Shown here piece by piece: positions 36,242 to 45,429 of a stretch of DNA of 64,000 nucleotides (position 1 is its first letter; the number at the start of each line of letters is the position of its first letter). The stretch is from Phycicoccus jejuensis. Lineage in GTDB: Bacteria; Actinomycetota; Actinomycetes; Actinomycetales; Dermatophilaceae. Location: the NCBI RefSeq assembly GCF_000720925.1, contig NZ_JOEE01000004.1, positions 248,001 to 312,000 of the forward strand, written 5' to 3'. Position numbers and translations under genes: made by a program. The notes beneath the pieces are model-generated. The model was not told the origin of the DNA, ran no database searches, and saw only the letters and a list, made by a program, of their open reading frames with translations.

Positions 36242-36720
36242 CGGGTGCCCCAGTTGTAGTGCTGCTTGTTGAGCTTGAGGTAGACGAAGGTCTCGGTGCT
36301 CGCGACGCCCGGCAGCTGCCGGATGCGCTGGGTGAGCAGCTCGAGGAGGTGGTCGTCGTCCTCGCAGACCACCTCGGCGAGCACGTCGAAGGAGCCGGCC
36401 GTCGTCACGACGTAGTCGACCTCCGGCATGTCCGAGAGGGCCTGGCCGAGGTCGACGAGGTCCCCGCCGGCGCGGATGCCGATCATCGCCTGACGCCGGA
36501 AGCCGACCTGGAGGGGGTCGGTGACGGCGACGATCTGCATCACCTCGGCGTCGAGGAGGCGCTGGACGCGCTGGCGGACGGCGGCCTCCGAGAGGCCCAC
36601 CGCCTTCGCGATGGCGGCGTAGGACTGCCGTCCGTCCTCCTGGAGGAGCTCGATGATGCGTTTGGCGACGTCGTCGAGGCGGATGTCGTGCGAGCGGTCG
36701 CGGGGCTGCCGTGCGGTCAC
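36238..36720 (-). CDS. Lrp/AsnC family transcriptional regulator
   Basis: 160 residues: a helix-turn-helix (DDVAKRIIELLQEDGRQSYAAIAKAVGLSEAAVRQRVQRL, in outline) and a RAM/AsnC ligand-binding domain (GIRAGGDLVDLGQALSDMPEVDYVVTTAGSFDVLAEVVC). It heads the leftward aminotransferase-oxidase operon and faces the aminoaldehyde dehydrogenase-Pot operon, so it probably controls both in response to an amine or amino acid. Start: GTG 36720 lies 7 nt after CACGAT, a layout matching the phosphoribosyltransferase gene; the in-frame ATG at 36729 is the alternative. Confidence 0.88.
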   Translation of the reverse strand: MTARQPRDRSHDIRLDDVAKRIIELLQEDGRQSYAAIAKAVGLSEAAVRQRVQRLLDAEVMQIVAVTDPLQVGFRRQAMIGIRAGGDLVDLGQALSDMPEVDYVVTTAGSFDVLAEVVCEDDDHLLELLTQRIRQLPGVASTETFVYLKLNKQHYNWGTR

Positions 36721-36770
36721 GCGCCCCATCGTGGCTGCTGGGCGGGGGTCACGCAAGTACCGGGGAACGG

Positions 36771-36809
36771 ATTCCGCAACTTCCGTGCCACATTCGTGCA
36801 ACATTCCCC
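36771..36809. promoter_or_regulatory. Phased repeat array, candidate Lrp binding region
   Basis: ATTCCGCAAC, TTCCGTGCCAC, ATTCGTGCAAC and ATTCCCC follow one another with 10-11 bp spacing, one helical turn. The array lies between the divergent Lrp operon and the dehydrogenase-Pot operon. Lrp-type proteins bind such repeated sites along one face of DNA. A possible -10 for the rightward operon, TACTGT, is at 36853-36858. Confidence 0.5.
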
Positions 36810-36930
36810 ATGAATCGTGGACGGACCCTAGTGATTTCGCGGCGTGGCGTACTACTGTGCCCGCAGCCGCGTGCCCGGTCACCCCGACGCACCGCGTCCA
36901 CCCCGCCACCGACCCCCGGGAGCACCAGAC

Positions 36931-38376
36931 ATGAGCAGCCCTCGCGACCTGCGCAACTTCGTCGACGGGTCCTACACGGACGCCTCCACCGGAGCCACGA
37001 CCGACGTGGTCAACCCGGCGACCGGGCAGGTCGTCGCCAAGGCCCCCGTCAGCGGCGCCGAAGACGTCGACCGCGCGTACGCCGCCGCGTCGAAGGCGTT
37101 CGGGGAGTGGGGGAACACGACGCCGAGCGAGCGGCAGCAGGCGCTGCTGAAGATCGCCGACGCGCTCGAGTCGCGCGCCGAGGAGATCATCGCCCTCGAG
37201 TCCGAGAACACCGGCAAGATCAAGGCGCTCACCGCGAGCGAGGAGATCCCGCCGATGGTCGACCAGCTGCGGTTCTTCGCCGGGGCCGCCCGGGTCCTCG
37301 AGGGCAAGGCGGCCGGCGAGTACATGGCCGGGCACACCTCATGGATCCGTCGTGAGCCGATCGGGGTCGTCGGCCAGGTGACGCCCTGGAACTACCCGCT
37401 CCTCATGGCGGTCTGGAAGATCGCCCCGGCCCTGGCCGCCGGCAACACCGTCGTCCTCAAGCCGAGCGACACCACCCCCGAGTCCACGCTGCTGCTCGCC
37501 GAGATCGCCTCGGAGTTCCTCCCGTCCGGCACGCTCAACGTCGTGACCGGCGACCGCGACACCGGCCGCCTCGTCGTCGAGCACCCGACCCCCTCGCTCG
37601 TCGCCATCACCGGCTCGGTCCGGGCCGGCGCCGAGGTCGCGGCGAGCGCCGCGCCGCAGGTCAAGCGCGTCCACCTCGAGCTCGGCGGCAAGGCACCGGT
37701 CGTCGTCTTCGACGACGCCGACATCGAGGCCGCGGTCGAGGGCATCGCGATCGCCGGCTACTTCAACGCGGGCCAGGACTGCACCGCGGCCACCCGCGTG
37801 CTCGCGGCGCCGCGCATCCACGACGACTTCGTCGCCGCGCTCGCCGAGTACGCGAAGAGCTCCGCGCCGGTCGGTCTGCCCGACGACGCCGACGCGCTCC
37901 TCGGCCCGGTCAACAACGCCCGCCAGCTCGCGCACGTCTCGGGGTTCGTCGAGCGGCTGCCCTCGCACGCGCAGGTCGCGGCCGGGGGCAACCGGGTCTC
38001 GGCGCTCGGCGACGGCTACTACCTCGAGCCGACCGTGCTGTCCGGGCTGCGCCAGGACGACGAGGCGATCCAGAACGAGATCTTCGGCCCGGTCATCACC
38101 GTCCAGCGCTTCACCGACGAGGCCGAGGCCGTGGCCTGGGCCAACGGGGTCGACTACGGCCTCGCGTCCTCGGTGTGGACCAAGGACTTCGGCCGCGCGA
38201 TGCGGATGAGCAAGGCCCTCGACTTCGGCTGCGTGTGGATCAACACCCACATCCCGCTCGTCGCCGAGATGCCGCACGGGGGCTACAAGAAGTCCGGGTA
38301 CGGCAAGGACCTGTCGATGTACGGGTTCGAGGACTACACCCGGGTCAAGCACGTCATGGCCAACATCGAGAGCTGA
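36931..38376 (+). CDS. Gamma-aminobutyraldehyde dehydrogenase
   Basis: 481 residues, complete aldehyde dehydrogenase: the [22 protein letters not shown] region for coenzyme, the general base Glu in [20 protein letters not shown], the nucleophile Cys in [13 protein letters not shown], and [12 protein letters not shown]. This pattern is that of PatD/PuuC-like 4-aminobutanal dehydrogenases, which make GABA from the putrescine-derived aldehyde. ATG at 36931 has GGGAGC upstream and is preferred to a GTG 87 bp earlier. It is first in the operon with the Pot-type importer, directly linking uptake with oxidation. Confidence 0.9.
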   Translation: MSSPRDLRNFVDGSYTDASTGATTDVVNPATGQVVAKAPVSGAEDVDRAYAAASKAFGEWGNTTPSERQQALLKIADALESRAEEIIALESENTGKIKALTASEEIPPMVDQLRFFAGAARVLEGKAAGEYMAGHTSWIRREPIGVVGQVTPWNYPLLMAVWKIAPALAAGNTVVLKPSDTTPESTLLLAEIASEFLPSGTLNVVTGDRDTGRLVVEHPTPSLVAITGSVRAGAEVAASAAPQVKRVHLELGGKAPVVVFDDADIEAAVEGIAIAGYFNAGQDCTAATRVLAAPRIHDDFVAALAEYAKSSAPVGLPDDADALLGPVNNARQLAHVSGFVERLPSHAQVAAGGNRVSALGDGYYLEPTVLSGLRQDDEAIQNEIFGPVITVQRFTDEAEAVAWANGVDYGLASSVWTKDFGRAMRMSKALDFGCVWINTHIPLVAEMPHGGYKKSGYGKDLSMYGFEDYTRVKHVMANIES

Positions 38377-38388
38377 GGCAGGTCACCC

Positions 38389-39627
38389 ATGGCACCTCTC
38401 CGCAGGCGGCCCCCCGCCGACCCCGCCGTCCGCGACCTCGTCCGGGCCGCCCGCTCCGCACAGCTCTCGCGCCGCTCGCTCCTCGGGACGGCCGCGCTGG
38501 GCGGCGCCGCGAGCCTGGCCGCGTGCGCACCCCCGACCCCGCCGTCCGGGGGAGCGGCGGCCGTGCAGCTGCCGCAGGACGTCTCGGCCACCGACAAGGT
38601 CGTGCGCTGGGCCAACTGGACCGCTTACCTCGACTACGACGAGGACACCAAGCAGTACCCGACCCTCGAGGCGTTCATCAAGGAGACGGGCATCAAGGCC
38701 ACGTACTCCGAGGACATCGAGGACAACGACTCCTACTTCAACAAGATCGCGCCGCAGCTGCGGGCCAAGCAGGACATCGGCAAGGACATCTTCGTCTTCA
38801 CCGACTGGATGGCCAACCGCGTCATCCGCGAGCAGCTGGCCCAGCCGCTCGAGATCATCCGGATGCCCAACGCGAGCAACCTCCTCGACAGCCTCAAGGA
38901 CGTCAGCTTCGACCCCGGGCGCAACTACTCCCTCACCTGGCAGTCGGGCTTCGCCGGCATCGGCTACGACAAGACGAAGGTCTCCCAGGAGATCAAGAGC
39001 CTCGACGACCTGTGGACCCCCGAGCTCAAGGGCCGCATCGTCGTCCTGTCGGAGTTCCGCGACACCGTCGCGCTCGTCATGCAGAGCCAGGGCGTCGACA
39101 TCACCGGCGGCTGGGGGCGCACCCAGTTCGAGAACGCGGTCAACCTCATCGAGCAGAAGATGTCCGAGGGGTACATCCGCCGGATCAAGGGCAACAGCTA
39201 CCTCGAGGACCTCAAGTCCGGCAACGCGATCGCCGGCATCGTCTGGAGCGGCGACCTGTTCATCCTCCGGGCCGAGACCGAGAACGACAACTGGCAGTTC
39301 GTCATCCCCGAGTCCGGCGGCACCCTCTGGAGCGACAACATGATGGTGCCGATCACCTCGACGCACCGCCGCAACGCGATGACGCTCATGAACTACTACT
39401 ACGAGCCCGCCGTCGCCGCCGAGGTCGCCGCGTGGGTCAACTACGTCTGCCCGGTCCAAGGGGCGCAGGAGGAGCTCGCCAAGTCCGACCCCGAGCTGGC
39501 CGAGAGCCCGTTCATCTTCCCGTCGGCGGAGTACATCAAGGACAACAACATCCAGGGCTTCCCGGCGCTCTCGCCCCAGGACGACCAGGCCTACAGCGCC
39601 ATCTGGCAGAAGGTGCAGGGCAACTGA
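38389..39627 (+). CDS. Spermidine/putrescine-type ABC transporter substrate-binding lipoprotein (PotD-like)
   Basis: 412 residues. The N-terminus has a twin-Arg motif (SRRSLLG, Arg28-Arg29) and a lipobox (LAAC, Cys46), so it is probably a Tat-exported lipoprotein. The mature part is a PotD/PotF fold: LPQDVSATDKVVRWANWTAYLDYDEDTKQYPTLEAF in outline, and the late IPESGGTLWSDNMMVPITS ligand region. It captures polyamines outside the cell and delivers them to the following PotABC-like genes. It starts 12 bp after the dehydrogenase and shares one base with the ATPase start (TGATG). Confidence 0.9.
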   Translation: MAPLRRRPPADPAVRDLVRAARSAQLSRRSLLGTAALGGAASLAACAPPTPPSGGAAAVQLPQDVSATDKVVRWANWTAYLDYDEDTKQYPTLEAFIKETGIKATYSEDIEDNDSYFNKIAPQLRAKQDIGKDIFVFTDWMANRVIREQLAQPLEIIRMPNASNLLDSLKDVSFDPGRNYSLTWQSGFAGIGYDKTKVSQEIKSLDDLWTPELKGRIVVLSEFRDTVALVMQSQGVDITGGWGRTQFENAVNLIEQKMSEGYIRRIKGNSYLEDLKSGNAIAGIVWSGDLFILRAETENDNWQFVIPESGGTLWSDNMMVPITSTHRRNAMTLMNYYYEPAVAAEVAAWVNYVCPVQGAQEELAKSDPELAESPFIFPSAEYIKDNNIQGFPALSPQDDQAYSAIWQKVQGN

Positions 39628-40766
39628 TGGCACGCAACAGCGGCTTCCGCGAGGCGACGGGCGACCTGCGCCTCGAGTCCGTCACGAAGTCCTTCGGGGA
39701 CTTCACCGCCGTCGACGACCTCGACCTCGTCGTCCCCCGCGGCTCGTTCTTCGCCCTCCTCGGCCCCTCGGGCTGCGGCAAGACGACCACCCTGCGGATG
39801 GTCGCCGGGCTCGAGCAGCCGACGGCCGGCAAGGTGCTCATCGGCGACACCGAGATCACCGGCAGCCGGCCCTACGAGCGCCCCGTCAACACGGTGTTCC
39901 AGAGCTATGCGCTCTTCCCGCACCTGACCATCCGCGACAACGTCGCGTTCGGGCCCAAGCGCCGGGGCGACAAGAACGCGCTCGCGCTCGCCGACGAGAC
40001 CCTCGCGCTCGTCCAGGTCGACCACCTCGCGGCCCGCAAGCCGGCCCAGCTCTCCGGTGGCCAGCAGCAGCGCGTCGCGCTCGCGCGGGCCCTGGTCAAC
40101 CGGCCCGAGGTGCTCCTCCTCGACGAGCCGCTCGGCGCCCTCGACCTCAAGCTGCGCCGCCAGCTCCAGGTCGAGCTCAAGCGGATCCAGACCGAGGTCG
40201 GGCTCACTTTCATCCACGTTACCCACGACCAGGAGGAGGCCATGACGATGGCCGACACCGTCGCGGTGATGAACCACGGCCGGATCGAGCAGATGGGCCA
40301 CCCCGCCGACCTGTACGACCTGCCGCGGACCTCGTTCGTCGCGAACTTCGTCGGCCGCTCCAACCTCGGCACCGGCCGGGTCGTCGACCGCGACGGCGAC
40401 AGCCTCGTCGCCGAGGTGCAGGGCACGAAGGTCAAGGTGCCGCTGGCCCGGGCCAACGCGACCGACGGCACCGTGATGTTCGGCGTGCGCCCCGAGAAGG
40501 TCCGCGTGCTGCGCCGTCCCCCGGAGGGCACGGGCGACGACGTCAAGGGCACCGTCCTCGACGTCTCGTTCACCGGGGTCGCCACCGAGTACCTCGTCCG
40601 CCTCCCGAGCGGGACGATCTGGAGCTGCTACGAGCAGAACCTCGACGTCGACCCGATCGACCTGCGGCCCGGCGACGACGTGTGGATCGCCTGGAACCAC
40701 GCCCACGCCTTCACCGTGCCGGCCGACGAGGCCGAGGCGCAGGCCGCCGCGGAGGCGACGGCGTGA
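39627..40766 (+). CDS. potA: Polyamine ABC transporter ATP-binding protein (PotA-like)
   Basis: 379 residues. Nucleotide-binding domain with Walker A ([10 protein letters not shown]), Q-loop, signature [15 protein letters not shown], Walker [12 protein letters not shown] and the switch His in [10 protein letters not shown]. The C-terminal ~120 residues are a TOBE-like regulatory domain ([19 protein letters not shown]). It powers import by the two permeases that follow. The start overlaps the binding-protein stop, and potB overlaps its stop by 4 bp. Confidence 0.92.
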   Translation: MARNSGFREATGDLRLESVTKSFGDFTAVDDLDLVVPRGSFFALLGPSGCGKTTTLRMVAGLEQPTAGKVLIGDTEITGSRPYERPVNTVFQSYALFPHLTIRDNVAFGPKRRGDKNALALADETLALVQVDHLAARKPAQLSGGQQQRVALARALVNRPEVLLLDEPLGALDLKLRRQLQVELKRIQTEVGLTFIHVTHDQEEAMTMADTVAVMNHGRIEQMGHPADLYDLPRTSFVANFVGRSNLGTGRVVDRDGDSLVAEVQGTKVKVPLARANATDGTVMFGVRPEKVRVLRRPPEGTGDDVKGTVLDVSFTGVATEYLVRLPSGTIWSCYEQNLDVDPIDLRPGDDVWIAWNHAHAFTVPADEAEAQAAAEATA

Positions 40767-41677
40767 GCGCCCTCGCCCACGCCGGCCCGGCGGGAGGTGC
40801 CCCGGCGGGCGACACCCCGCCGCAGGAGCGCCAGGGCCGCAGCTGGCTGCCCTACCTCCTGCTGGTCCCCGGGGCGCTCTGGCTGCTCGTCTTCTTCGTC
40901 GTCCCGCTCGTGCAGCTGTTCTCGGTCAGCCTGCAGTCGCAGTTCCCCGGGTACCCGGGCTACTACTACCGCGACGTCAACTTCTCGAACTACCTCTCGG
41001 CCCTCACCGACTTCGCGCCGCAGTTCGGGCGCTCGCTGCTCTTCGCGGGGCTCGCGACCTTCTTCGCCTTCTGCCTGGCCTACCCGCTGGCCTACGCGAT
41101 GGCCTTCAAGGCCGGGCGCTGGCGCAACATCATGCTCATCGCGGTCATCGCGCCGTTCTTCACCTCGTTCATCCTGCGCACCGTCGCGTGGCGCCAGATC
41201 CTCGCCGACGAGGGGCCGGTCGCGAGCACGCTCAACGCGCTGCACCTGCTGCCCGGCGGGCACATCACCGAGACGTGGGCGGCGGTCGTCGCGGGCCTGA
41301 CCTACAACTTCCTGCCGTTCATGGTGCTGCCGATCTACGCCAGCCTCGAGCGGGCCGACCACCGCGTCATCGAGGCCGGGGGAGACCTGTACGCCAACGG
41401 GTTCACCACCTTCCGGACGGTGACCCTGCCGATGTCGATGCCGGGCGTCCTCGCCGGCACGCTGCTGACGTTCATCCCGGCGGCCGGTGACTACGTCAAC
41501 GCCGACCTGCTCGGCGCCGACAACACGAAGATGGTCGGCAACGTCATCGAGAGCCAGTTCTTCAAGGTGCTCGGCGGGTTCCCCGTCGCCGCCGCGCTGT
41601 CCTTCACGCTCATGGCGCTCATCCTCGCCATGGTGTTCGTCTACGTCCGCCGCTTCGGGACGGAGGAGCTGGTGTGA
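40763..41677 (+). CDS. potB: Polyamine ABC transporter permease (PotB-like)
   Basis: 304 residues with a polar N-terminal ~30 residues and six membrane helices, starting LPYLLLVPGALWLLVFFVVPLVQLF. The EAA loop that docks the ATPase is EAGGDLYANGFTTFRTVTLPMSMPG. Type I importer subunit forming the channel with PotC. GTG at 40763 overlaps potA, and the stop overlaps the potC GTG. Confidence 0.92.
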   Translation: MSALAHAGPAGGAPAGDTPPQERQGRSWLPYLLLVPGALWLLVFFVVPLVQLFSVSLQSQFPGYPGYYYRDVNFSNYLSALTDFAPQFGRSLLFAGLATFFAFCLAYPLAYAMAFKAGRWRNIMLIAVIAPFFTSFILRTVAWRQILADEGPVASTLNALHLLPGGHITETWAAVVAGLTYNFLPFMVLPIYASLERADHRVIEAGGDLYANGFTTFRTVTLPMSMPGVLAGTLLTFIPAAGDYVNADLLGADNTKMVGNVIESQFFKVLGGFPVAAALSFTLMALILAMVFVYVRRFGTEELV

Positions 41678-42483
41678 TCCGCTGGTTGACCAACCGCTTC
41701 GCGATCATCGTCGCGGTCCTCGTCCTGCTCTACCTGTTCCTGCCCGTCGCCTACACGTTCGTCTTCTCGTTCAACAACTACCGGAAGTCGAACATCGTCT
41801 GGAACCCCGAGGGGAGCCCGACCCTCAAGCACTGGAAGGACCCCTGCGGTGCGCCCGGGGTCTGCGACGCGCTCGTCACCTCGCTGCAGATCGGCGTCAT
41901 CGCGACCGTCGTCGCGACGGTGCTCGGCACGCTGCTCGCCTTCGCGCTCGTGCGCCACCAGTTCCGCGGCCGGGCGGCGAGCAACGTCCTCGTCTTCGTC
42001 CCGATGGCCACGCCCGAGATCGTCCTCGGCGCGAGCCTGCTGACGATCTTCGTCCAGGGCTTCTCGCGGGTCGGCCTCGGCCTCGGCTTCTGGACGATCA
42101 CCATCGCGCACATCATGTTCTGCATCAGCTTCGTCGTCGTCACGGTCAAGGCCCGTCTCCAGAGCCTCGACCCGCGCATGGAGGAGGCCGCGCAGGACCT
42201 CTACGCCGGGCCGGGCGCGACGTTCTGGCGGGTCACCTTCCCGCTCGTCCTCCCCGGCATCGTCGGGGCCGCGCTGCTGTCGTTCTCGCTGTCCTTCGAC
42301 GACTTCATCATCACGAACTTCGTCTCCGGCAACGAGACGACGTTCCCCAAGTTCGTCTACGTCTCCTACCTGCGCGGGATCCCCGCCCAGGCCAACGTCA
42401 TCGGCTTCTCGATGTTCGTGCTCGCCCTCGCCCTGGTCATCATCGGCCAGGTCGTCGGCAACGCCCGTCGCAGCAGCAAGTGA
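41674..42483 (+). CDS. potC: Polyamine ABC transporter permease (PotC-like)
   Basis: 269 residues, six helices, starting FAIIVAVLVLLYLFLPVAYTFVFSF. The EAA loop is EEAAQDLYAGPGATFWRVTFPLVLPG. It pairs with PotB. The GTG start overlaps potB by 4 bp. A hairpin follows its stop, separating the importer from the saccharopine-dehydrogenase-like gene. Confidence 0.92.
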   Translation: MIRWLTNRFAIIVAVLVLLYLFLPVAYTFVFSFNNYRKSNIVWNPEGSPTLKHWKDPCGAPGVCDALVTSLQIGVIATVVATVLGTLLAFALVRHQFRGRAASNVLVFVPMATPEIVLGASLLTIFVQGFSRVGLGLGFWTITIAHIMFCISFVVVTVKARLQSLDPRMEEAAQDLYAGPGATFWRVTFPLVLPGIVGAALLSFSLSFDDFIITNFVSGNETTFPKFVYVSYLRGIPAQANVIGFSMFVLALALVIIGQVVGNARRSSK

Positions 42484-42491
42484 CTCCCCCC

Positions 42492-42510
42492 GCCGGGGAC
42501 CCTCCCCGGC
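42492..42510 (+). terminator. Intercistronic hairpin after potC
   Basis: GCCGGGGA and TCCCCGGC, 8-bp perfect arms, CCC loop, no T-tract. It probably limits read-through or stabilises the potABC message. The next gene has an AGGAAGG site at 42514-42520. Confidence 0.5.
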
Positions 42511-42526
42511 CGACAGGAAGGTTCCC

Positions 42527-43792
42527 GTGCGCGTCCTCATGATCGGTGCGGGCGGCGTCGGCGACGCCGCCGCGCGCATCGCCGCAGAGCGTGACTTCTT
42601 CGAGGCGTGGGTCGTGGCCGACCACGACGTCTCCCGGGCGGAGCGGACGGTGGCCGCGGCCTCCGGGCGCCGCGAGGGGGAGAGCCGCTTCCGCGCCGCG
42701 CAGGTCGACGCCTCGGACGCCGCGGCCGTCGAGGCGCTCGTCCGCGAGGTCGGCGCGACGCACGTGCTCAACGCCGTGGACCCGCGCTTCGTCGTCCCGA
42801 TCTTCGAGGGGACGCGCGCCGGCGGCGCCGACTACCTCGACATGGCGATGAGCCTCTCGCGCCGGCACCCGGAGGAGCCCTACGCCAAGGTCGGCGTCAA
42901 GCTCGGCGACGAGCAGTTCGCGCAGGCGGGGGAGTGGGAGGCCGACGGCCGCCTCGCGCTCGTCGGCATCGGCGTCGAGCCGGGCCTGTCCGACGTCTTC
43001 GCGCGCTACGCCGCCGACCACCTCTTCTCGGAGATCGACGAGCTCGGCACCCGCGACGGCGCCAACCTCGTCATCCGCGACGAGGACGGCAACGAGGTCT
43101 TCGCCCCCGGCTTCTCGATGTGGACGATCATCGAGGAGTGCCTCAACCCGCCGGTCGTCTGGGAGAAGGACCGGGCCGGTGAGCCCGACGGCGGCTGGTC
43201 CACCCTCCCGCCGTTCAGCGAGCCCGAGGTCTTCGAGTTCCCCGAGGGCATCGGCCCGGTCGAGTGCGTCCACGTCGAGCACGAGGAGGTGCTCCTCATG
43301 CCCCGCTGGGTCGACGCGAAGAAGGTCACCTTCAAGTACGGGCTCGGCGAGGAGATGATCACCATCCTGCGCACGCTGCACACCCTCGGCCTGGACCGCA
43401 CCGAGCCGGTCACCGTCAAGGGCGTCGAGGTGAGCCCCCGCGACGTCGTCGCGGCGGTGCTCCCGGACCCGCTGACCATCGGCCCGCGGATGGAGGGCAA
43501 GACGTGTGCCGGCCTGTGGGTCACCGGGACCGGCAAGGACGGGCAGCCGCGGCGCACCTACCTCTACCACGTGTCCGACAACGCCGACACGATGCGCGAG
43601 TACGACGCCCAGTGCGTCGTCTGGCAGACCGCGGTCAACCCCGTCGTCGCGCTCGAGCTGCTCTCGAGCGGTGCCTGGTCCGGTGCCGGCGTGCTCGGCC
43701 CGGAGGCCTTCGACGCCGTGCCGTTCCTCGACCTGCTCGCCGCCCCGAAGCCCGCCGGCTACGGCTCGCCGTGGGGCCTCGAGGACCGCTGA
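42527..43792 (+). CDS. Saccharopine dehydrogenase-like NAD(P)-binding protein
   Basis: 421 residues. A Rossmann start (RVLMIGAGGVGDAAARIAAE) and the saccharopine-dehydrogenase domain order with VLNAVDPRFVVPIFEGTRAGGADYLDMAM and a large C-terminal substrate domain. Relatives make or cleave secondary-amine adducts between an amino aldehyde and an amino acid, for example saccharopine or carboxynorspermidine. In this island a polyamine- or aminobutanal-derived substrate is likely, but the reaction is not established. GTG at 42527 has a good ribosome-binding site. No signal peptide. Confidence 0.8.
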   Translation: MRVLMIGAGGVGDAAARIAAERDFFEAWVVADHDVSRAERTVAAASGRREGESRFRAAQVDASDAAAVEALVREVGATHVLNAVDPRFVVPIFEGTRAGGADYLDMAMSLSRRHPEEPYAKVGVKLGDEQFAQAGEWEADGRLALVGIGVEPGLSDVFARYAADHLFSEIDELGTRDGANLVIRDEDGNEVFAPGFSMWTIIEECLNPPVVWEKDRAGEPDGGWSTLPPFSEPEVFEFPEGIGPVECVHVEHEEVLLMPRWVDAKKVTFKYGLGEEMITILRTLHTLGLDRTEPVTVKGVEVSPRDVVAAVLPDPLTIGPRMEGKTCAGLWVTGTGKDGQPRRTYLYHVSDNADTMREYDAQCVVWQTAVNPVVALELLSSGAWSGAGVLGPEAFDAVPFLDLLAAPKPAGYGSPWGLEDR

Positions 43793-43796
43793 CCCC

Positions 43797-43830
43797 GGCC
43801 GGCCCCCGGCCGCCCCGCCCGTCCTAGGCT
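43797..43830 (+). promoter_or_regulatory. Hairpin and -10 element upstream of the SSADH gene
   Basis: GGCCGG-CCC-CCGGCC (43797-43811) follows the previous stop. TAGGCT (43825-43830) is a -10 identical to that of ispG and other genes, here with a ~45-nt leader and a GGAGGAG ribosome-binding site. SSADH may thus have its own promoter within the island. Confidence 0.5.
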
Positions 43831-43879
43831 CGACCCGTCCGGCGCACGCCCGCGCCGTCCCGCACCACCGGAGGAGATC

Positions 43880-45340
43880 ATGGCGACCACGCAGAAGGCC
43901 CTCGTCGAGTCGGTCCCGACCCGCCTGCTCATCGGCGGCCGGTGGCGCGAGGCCACCGGGGGCGCCCGCTTCGAGGTCCACGACCCCTCGAGCGGCGCGA
44001 CCCTCACGACGTGCGCCGACGCGAGCCCCGAGGACGGCATGGCGGCGCTCGCCGCGGCCGCCGAGGCCCAGCCCGCGTGGGCCGCGACGGCTCCCCGCGA
44101 GCGGGGCGAGATCCTGCGGCGCGCGTTCGACCTCGTCACCGCCCGGGCCGACGAGTTCGCGATGCTCATGACCCTCGAGATGGGCAAGACCCTCGCCGAG
44201 GCCAGGGGCGAGGTCGCGTACGGCTCGGAGTTCTTCCGCTGGTTCTCCGAGGAGGCCGTGCGCATCCACGGGCGGTACTCGGTGGCCCCCAACGGCGCGA
44301 CCCGCCTGCTGACGATGGCGCAGCCGGTCGGGCCGACGCTGATGATCACGCCCTGGAACTTCCCGCTCGCGATGGGCACCCGCAAGATCGGGCCGGCGGT
44401 CGCCGCCGGCTGCACGATGGTCGTCAAGCCGGCCGCCGAGACCCCGCTGACGATGCTCCTGCTCGCCGAGGTCATGCGCGAGGCCGGGCTGCCCGACGGC
44501 GTCCTCAACGTCGTGACGACGACCCGCTCCGGCGAGGTCTGCGAGCCCGTCATCCGCGACCCGCGCCTGCGCAAGCTGACCTTCACCGGGTCGACCGCCG
44601 TCGGCAAGAAGCTCGTCGAGCAGTCGGCCGAGCAGCTGCTGCGCGTCTCGATGGAGCTCGGCGGCAACGCGCCGTTCGTCGTCTTCGAGGACGCCGACCT
44701 CGACGCCGCCGTCGAGGGCGCGATGCTCGCGAAGATGCGCAACATCGGGGAGGCCTGCACCGCGGCGAACCGCTTCTTCGTCCACGAGGACGTCGCCGAC
44801 GAGTTCTCCCGCCGGCTCGCCGAGCGGATGGCCGGCCTCACCGTCGGCAAGGGCACGAAGAAGGGCGTCGACGTCGGACCGCTCATCACCGAGAAGGCGC
44901 GCCGCGGCGTGCACGAGCTCGTCGAGGACGCGGTCGACAAGGGCGCGACCGTCCTCACGGGCGGGTCGCCGGTCGAGGGCCGCGGGTACTTCTACGCGCC
45001 GACCGTCCTCACCGACGTCCCGGCCGACGCGCGCTGCCTCACCGAGGAGATCTTCGGGCCGGTCGCGCCGATCTGCACCTTCGCGACCGAGGCCGAGGCC
45101 GTGCAGCGCGCCAACGCGACCGAGTACGGGCTCGTCGGCTACGTCTTCACCCGCGACAACGCCCGCGTCCTGCGGGTCGCCGAGGCGCTCGAGTTCGGGA
45201 TGGTTGGCGTCAACACCGGCATCGTCTCCAACCCGGCGGCGCCCTTCGGCGGGGTCAAGCAGTCCGGGTTCGGCCGCGAGGGCGGCTTCGAGGGCATCGA
45301 CGAGTACCTCGAGGTCAAGTACGTGGGTCTCGCGACCTGA
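43880..45340 (+). CDS. gabD: NAD(P)-dependent succinate-semialdehyde dehydrogenase
   Basis: 486 residues. TPWNFPLAMGTRKIGPAVAAGC for coenzyme, VSMELGGNAPFVVFEDADLD with the Glu base, NIGEACTAANRFF with the nucleophile Cys, and EEIFGPVAPICTF. The pattern (NxGExC, PNG/KPA region) is that of GabD-type enzymes that oxidise succinate semialdehyde to succinate, the last step of GABA breakdown. It completes the polyamine-to-succinate route formed by its neighbours. ATG at 43880 with a strong GGAGGAG site. Confidence 0.88.
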   Translation: MATTQKALVESVPTRLLIGGRWREATGGARFEVHDPSSGATLTTCADASPEDGMAALAAAAEAQPAWAATAPRERGEILRRAFDLVTARADEFAMLMTLEMGKTLAEARGEVAYGSEFFRWFSEEAVRIHGRYSVAPNGATRLLTMAQPVGPTLMITPWNFPLAMGTRKIGPAVAAGCTMVVKPAAETPLTMLLLAEVMREAGLPDGVLNVVTTTRSGEVCEPVIRDPRLRKLTFTGSTAVGKKLVEQSAEQLLRVSMELGGNAPFVVFEDADLDAAVEGAMLAKMRNIGEACTAANRFFVHEDVADEFSRRLAERMAGLTVGKGTKKGVDVGPLITEKARRGVHELVEDAVDKGATVLTGGSPVEGRGYFYAPTVLTDVPADARCLTEEIFGPVAPICTFATEAEAVQRANATEYGLVGYVFTRDNARVLRVAEALEFGMVGVNTGIVSNPAAPFGGVKQSGFGREGGFEGIDEYLEVKYVGLAT

Positions 45341-45429
45341 GGCGTCCGGGCGCGGTCGGCCTCGTCCGAAGGGACAGGATCGTCCGCGTCCGGCTGCGCC
45401 CCACGGGTCCCGGGTGCTCCACTGGCCCC

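Noticed and set aside
42440..44914. An 824-codon minus-strand frame across the saccharopine-dehydrogenase-like and gabD genes
   Set aside because: Antisense shadow with Arg/Asp/Glu/Val/Leu-rich composition. Both genes on the plus strand are clear.
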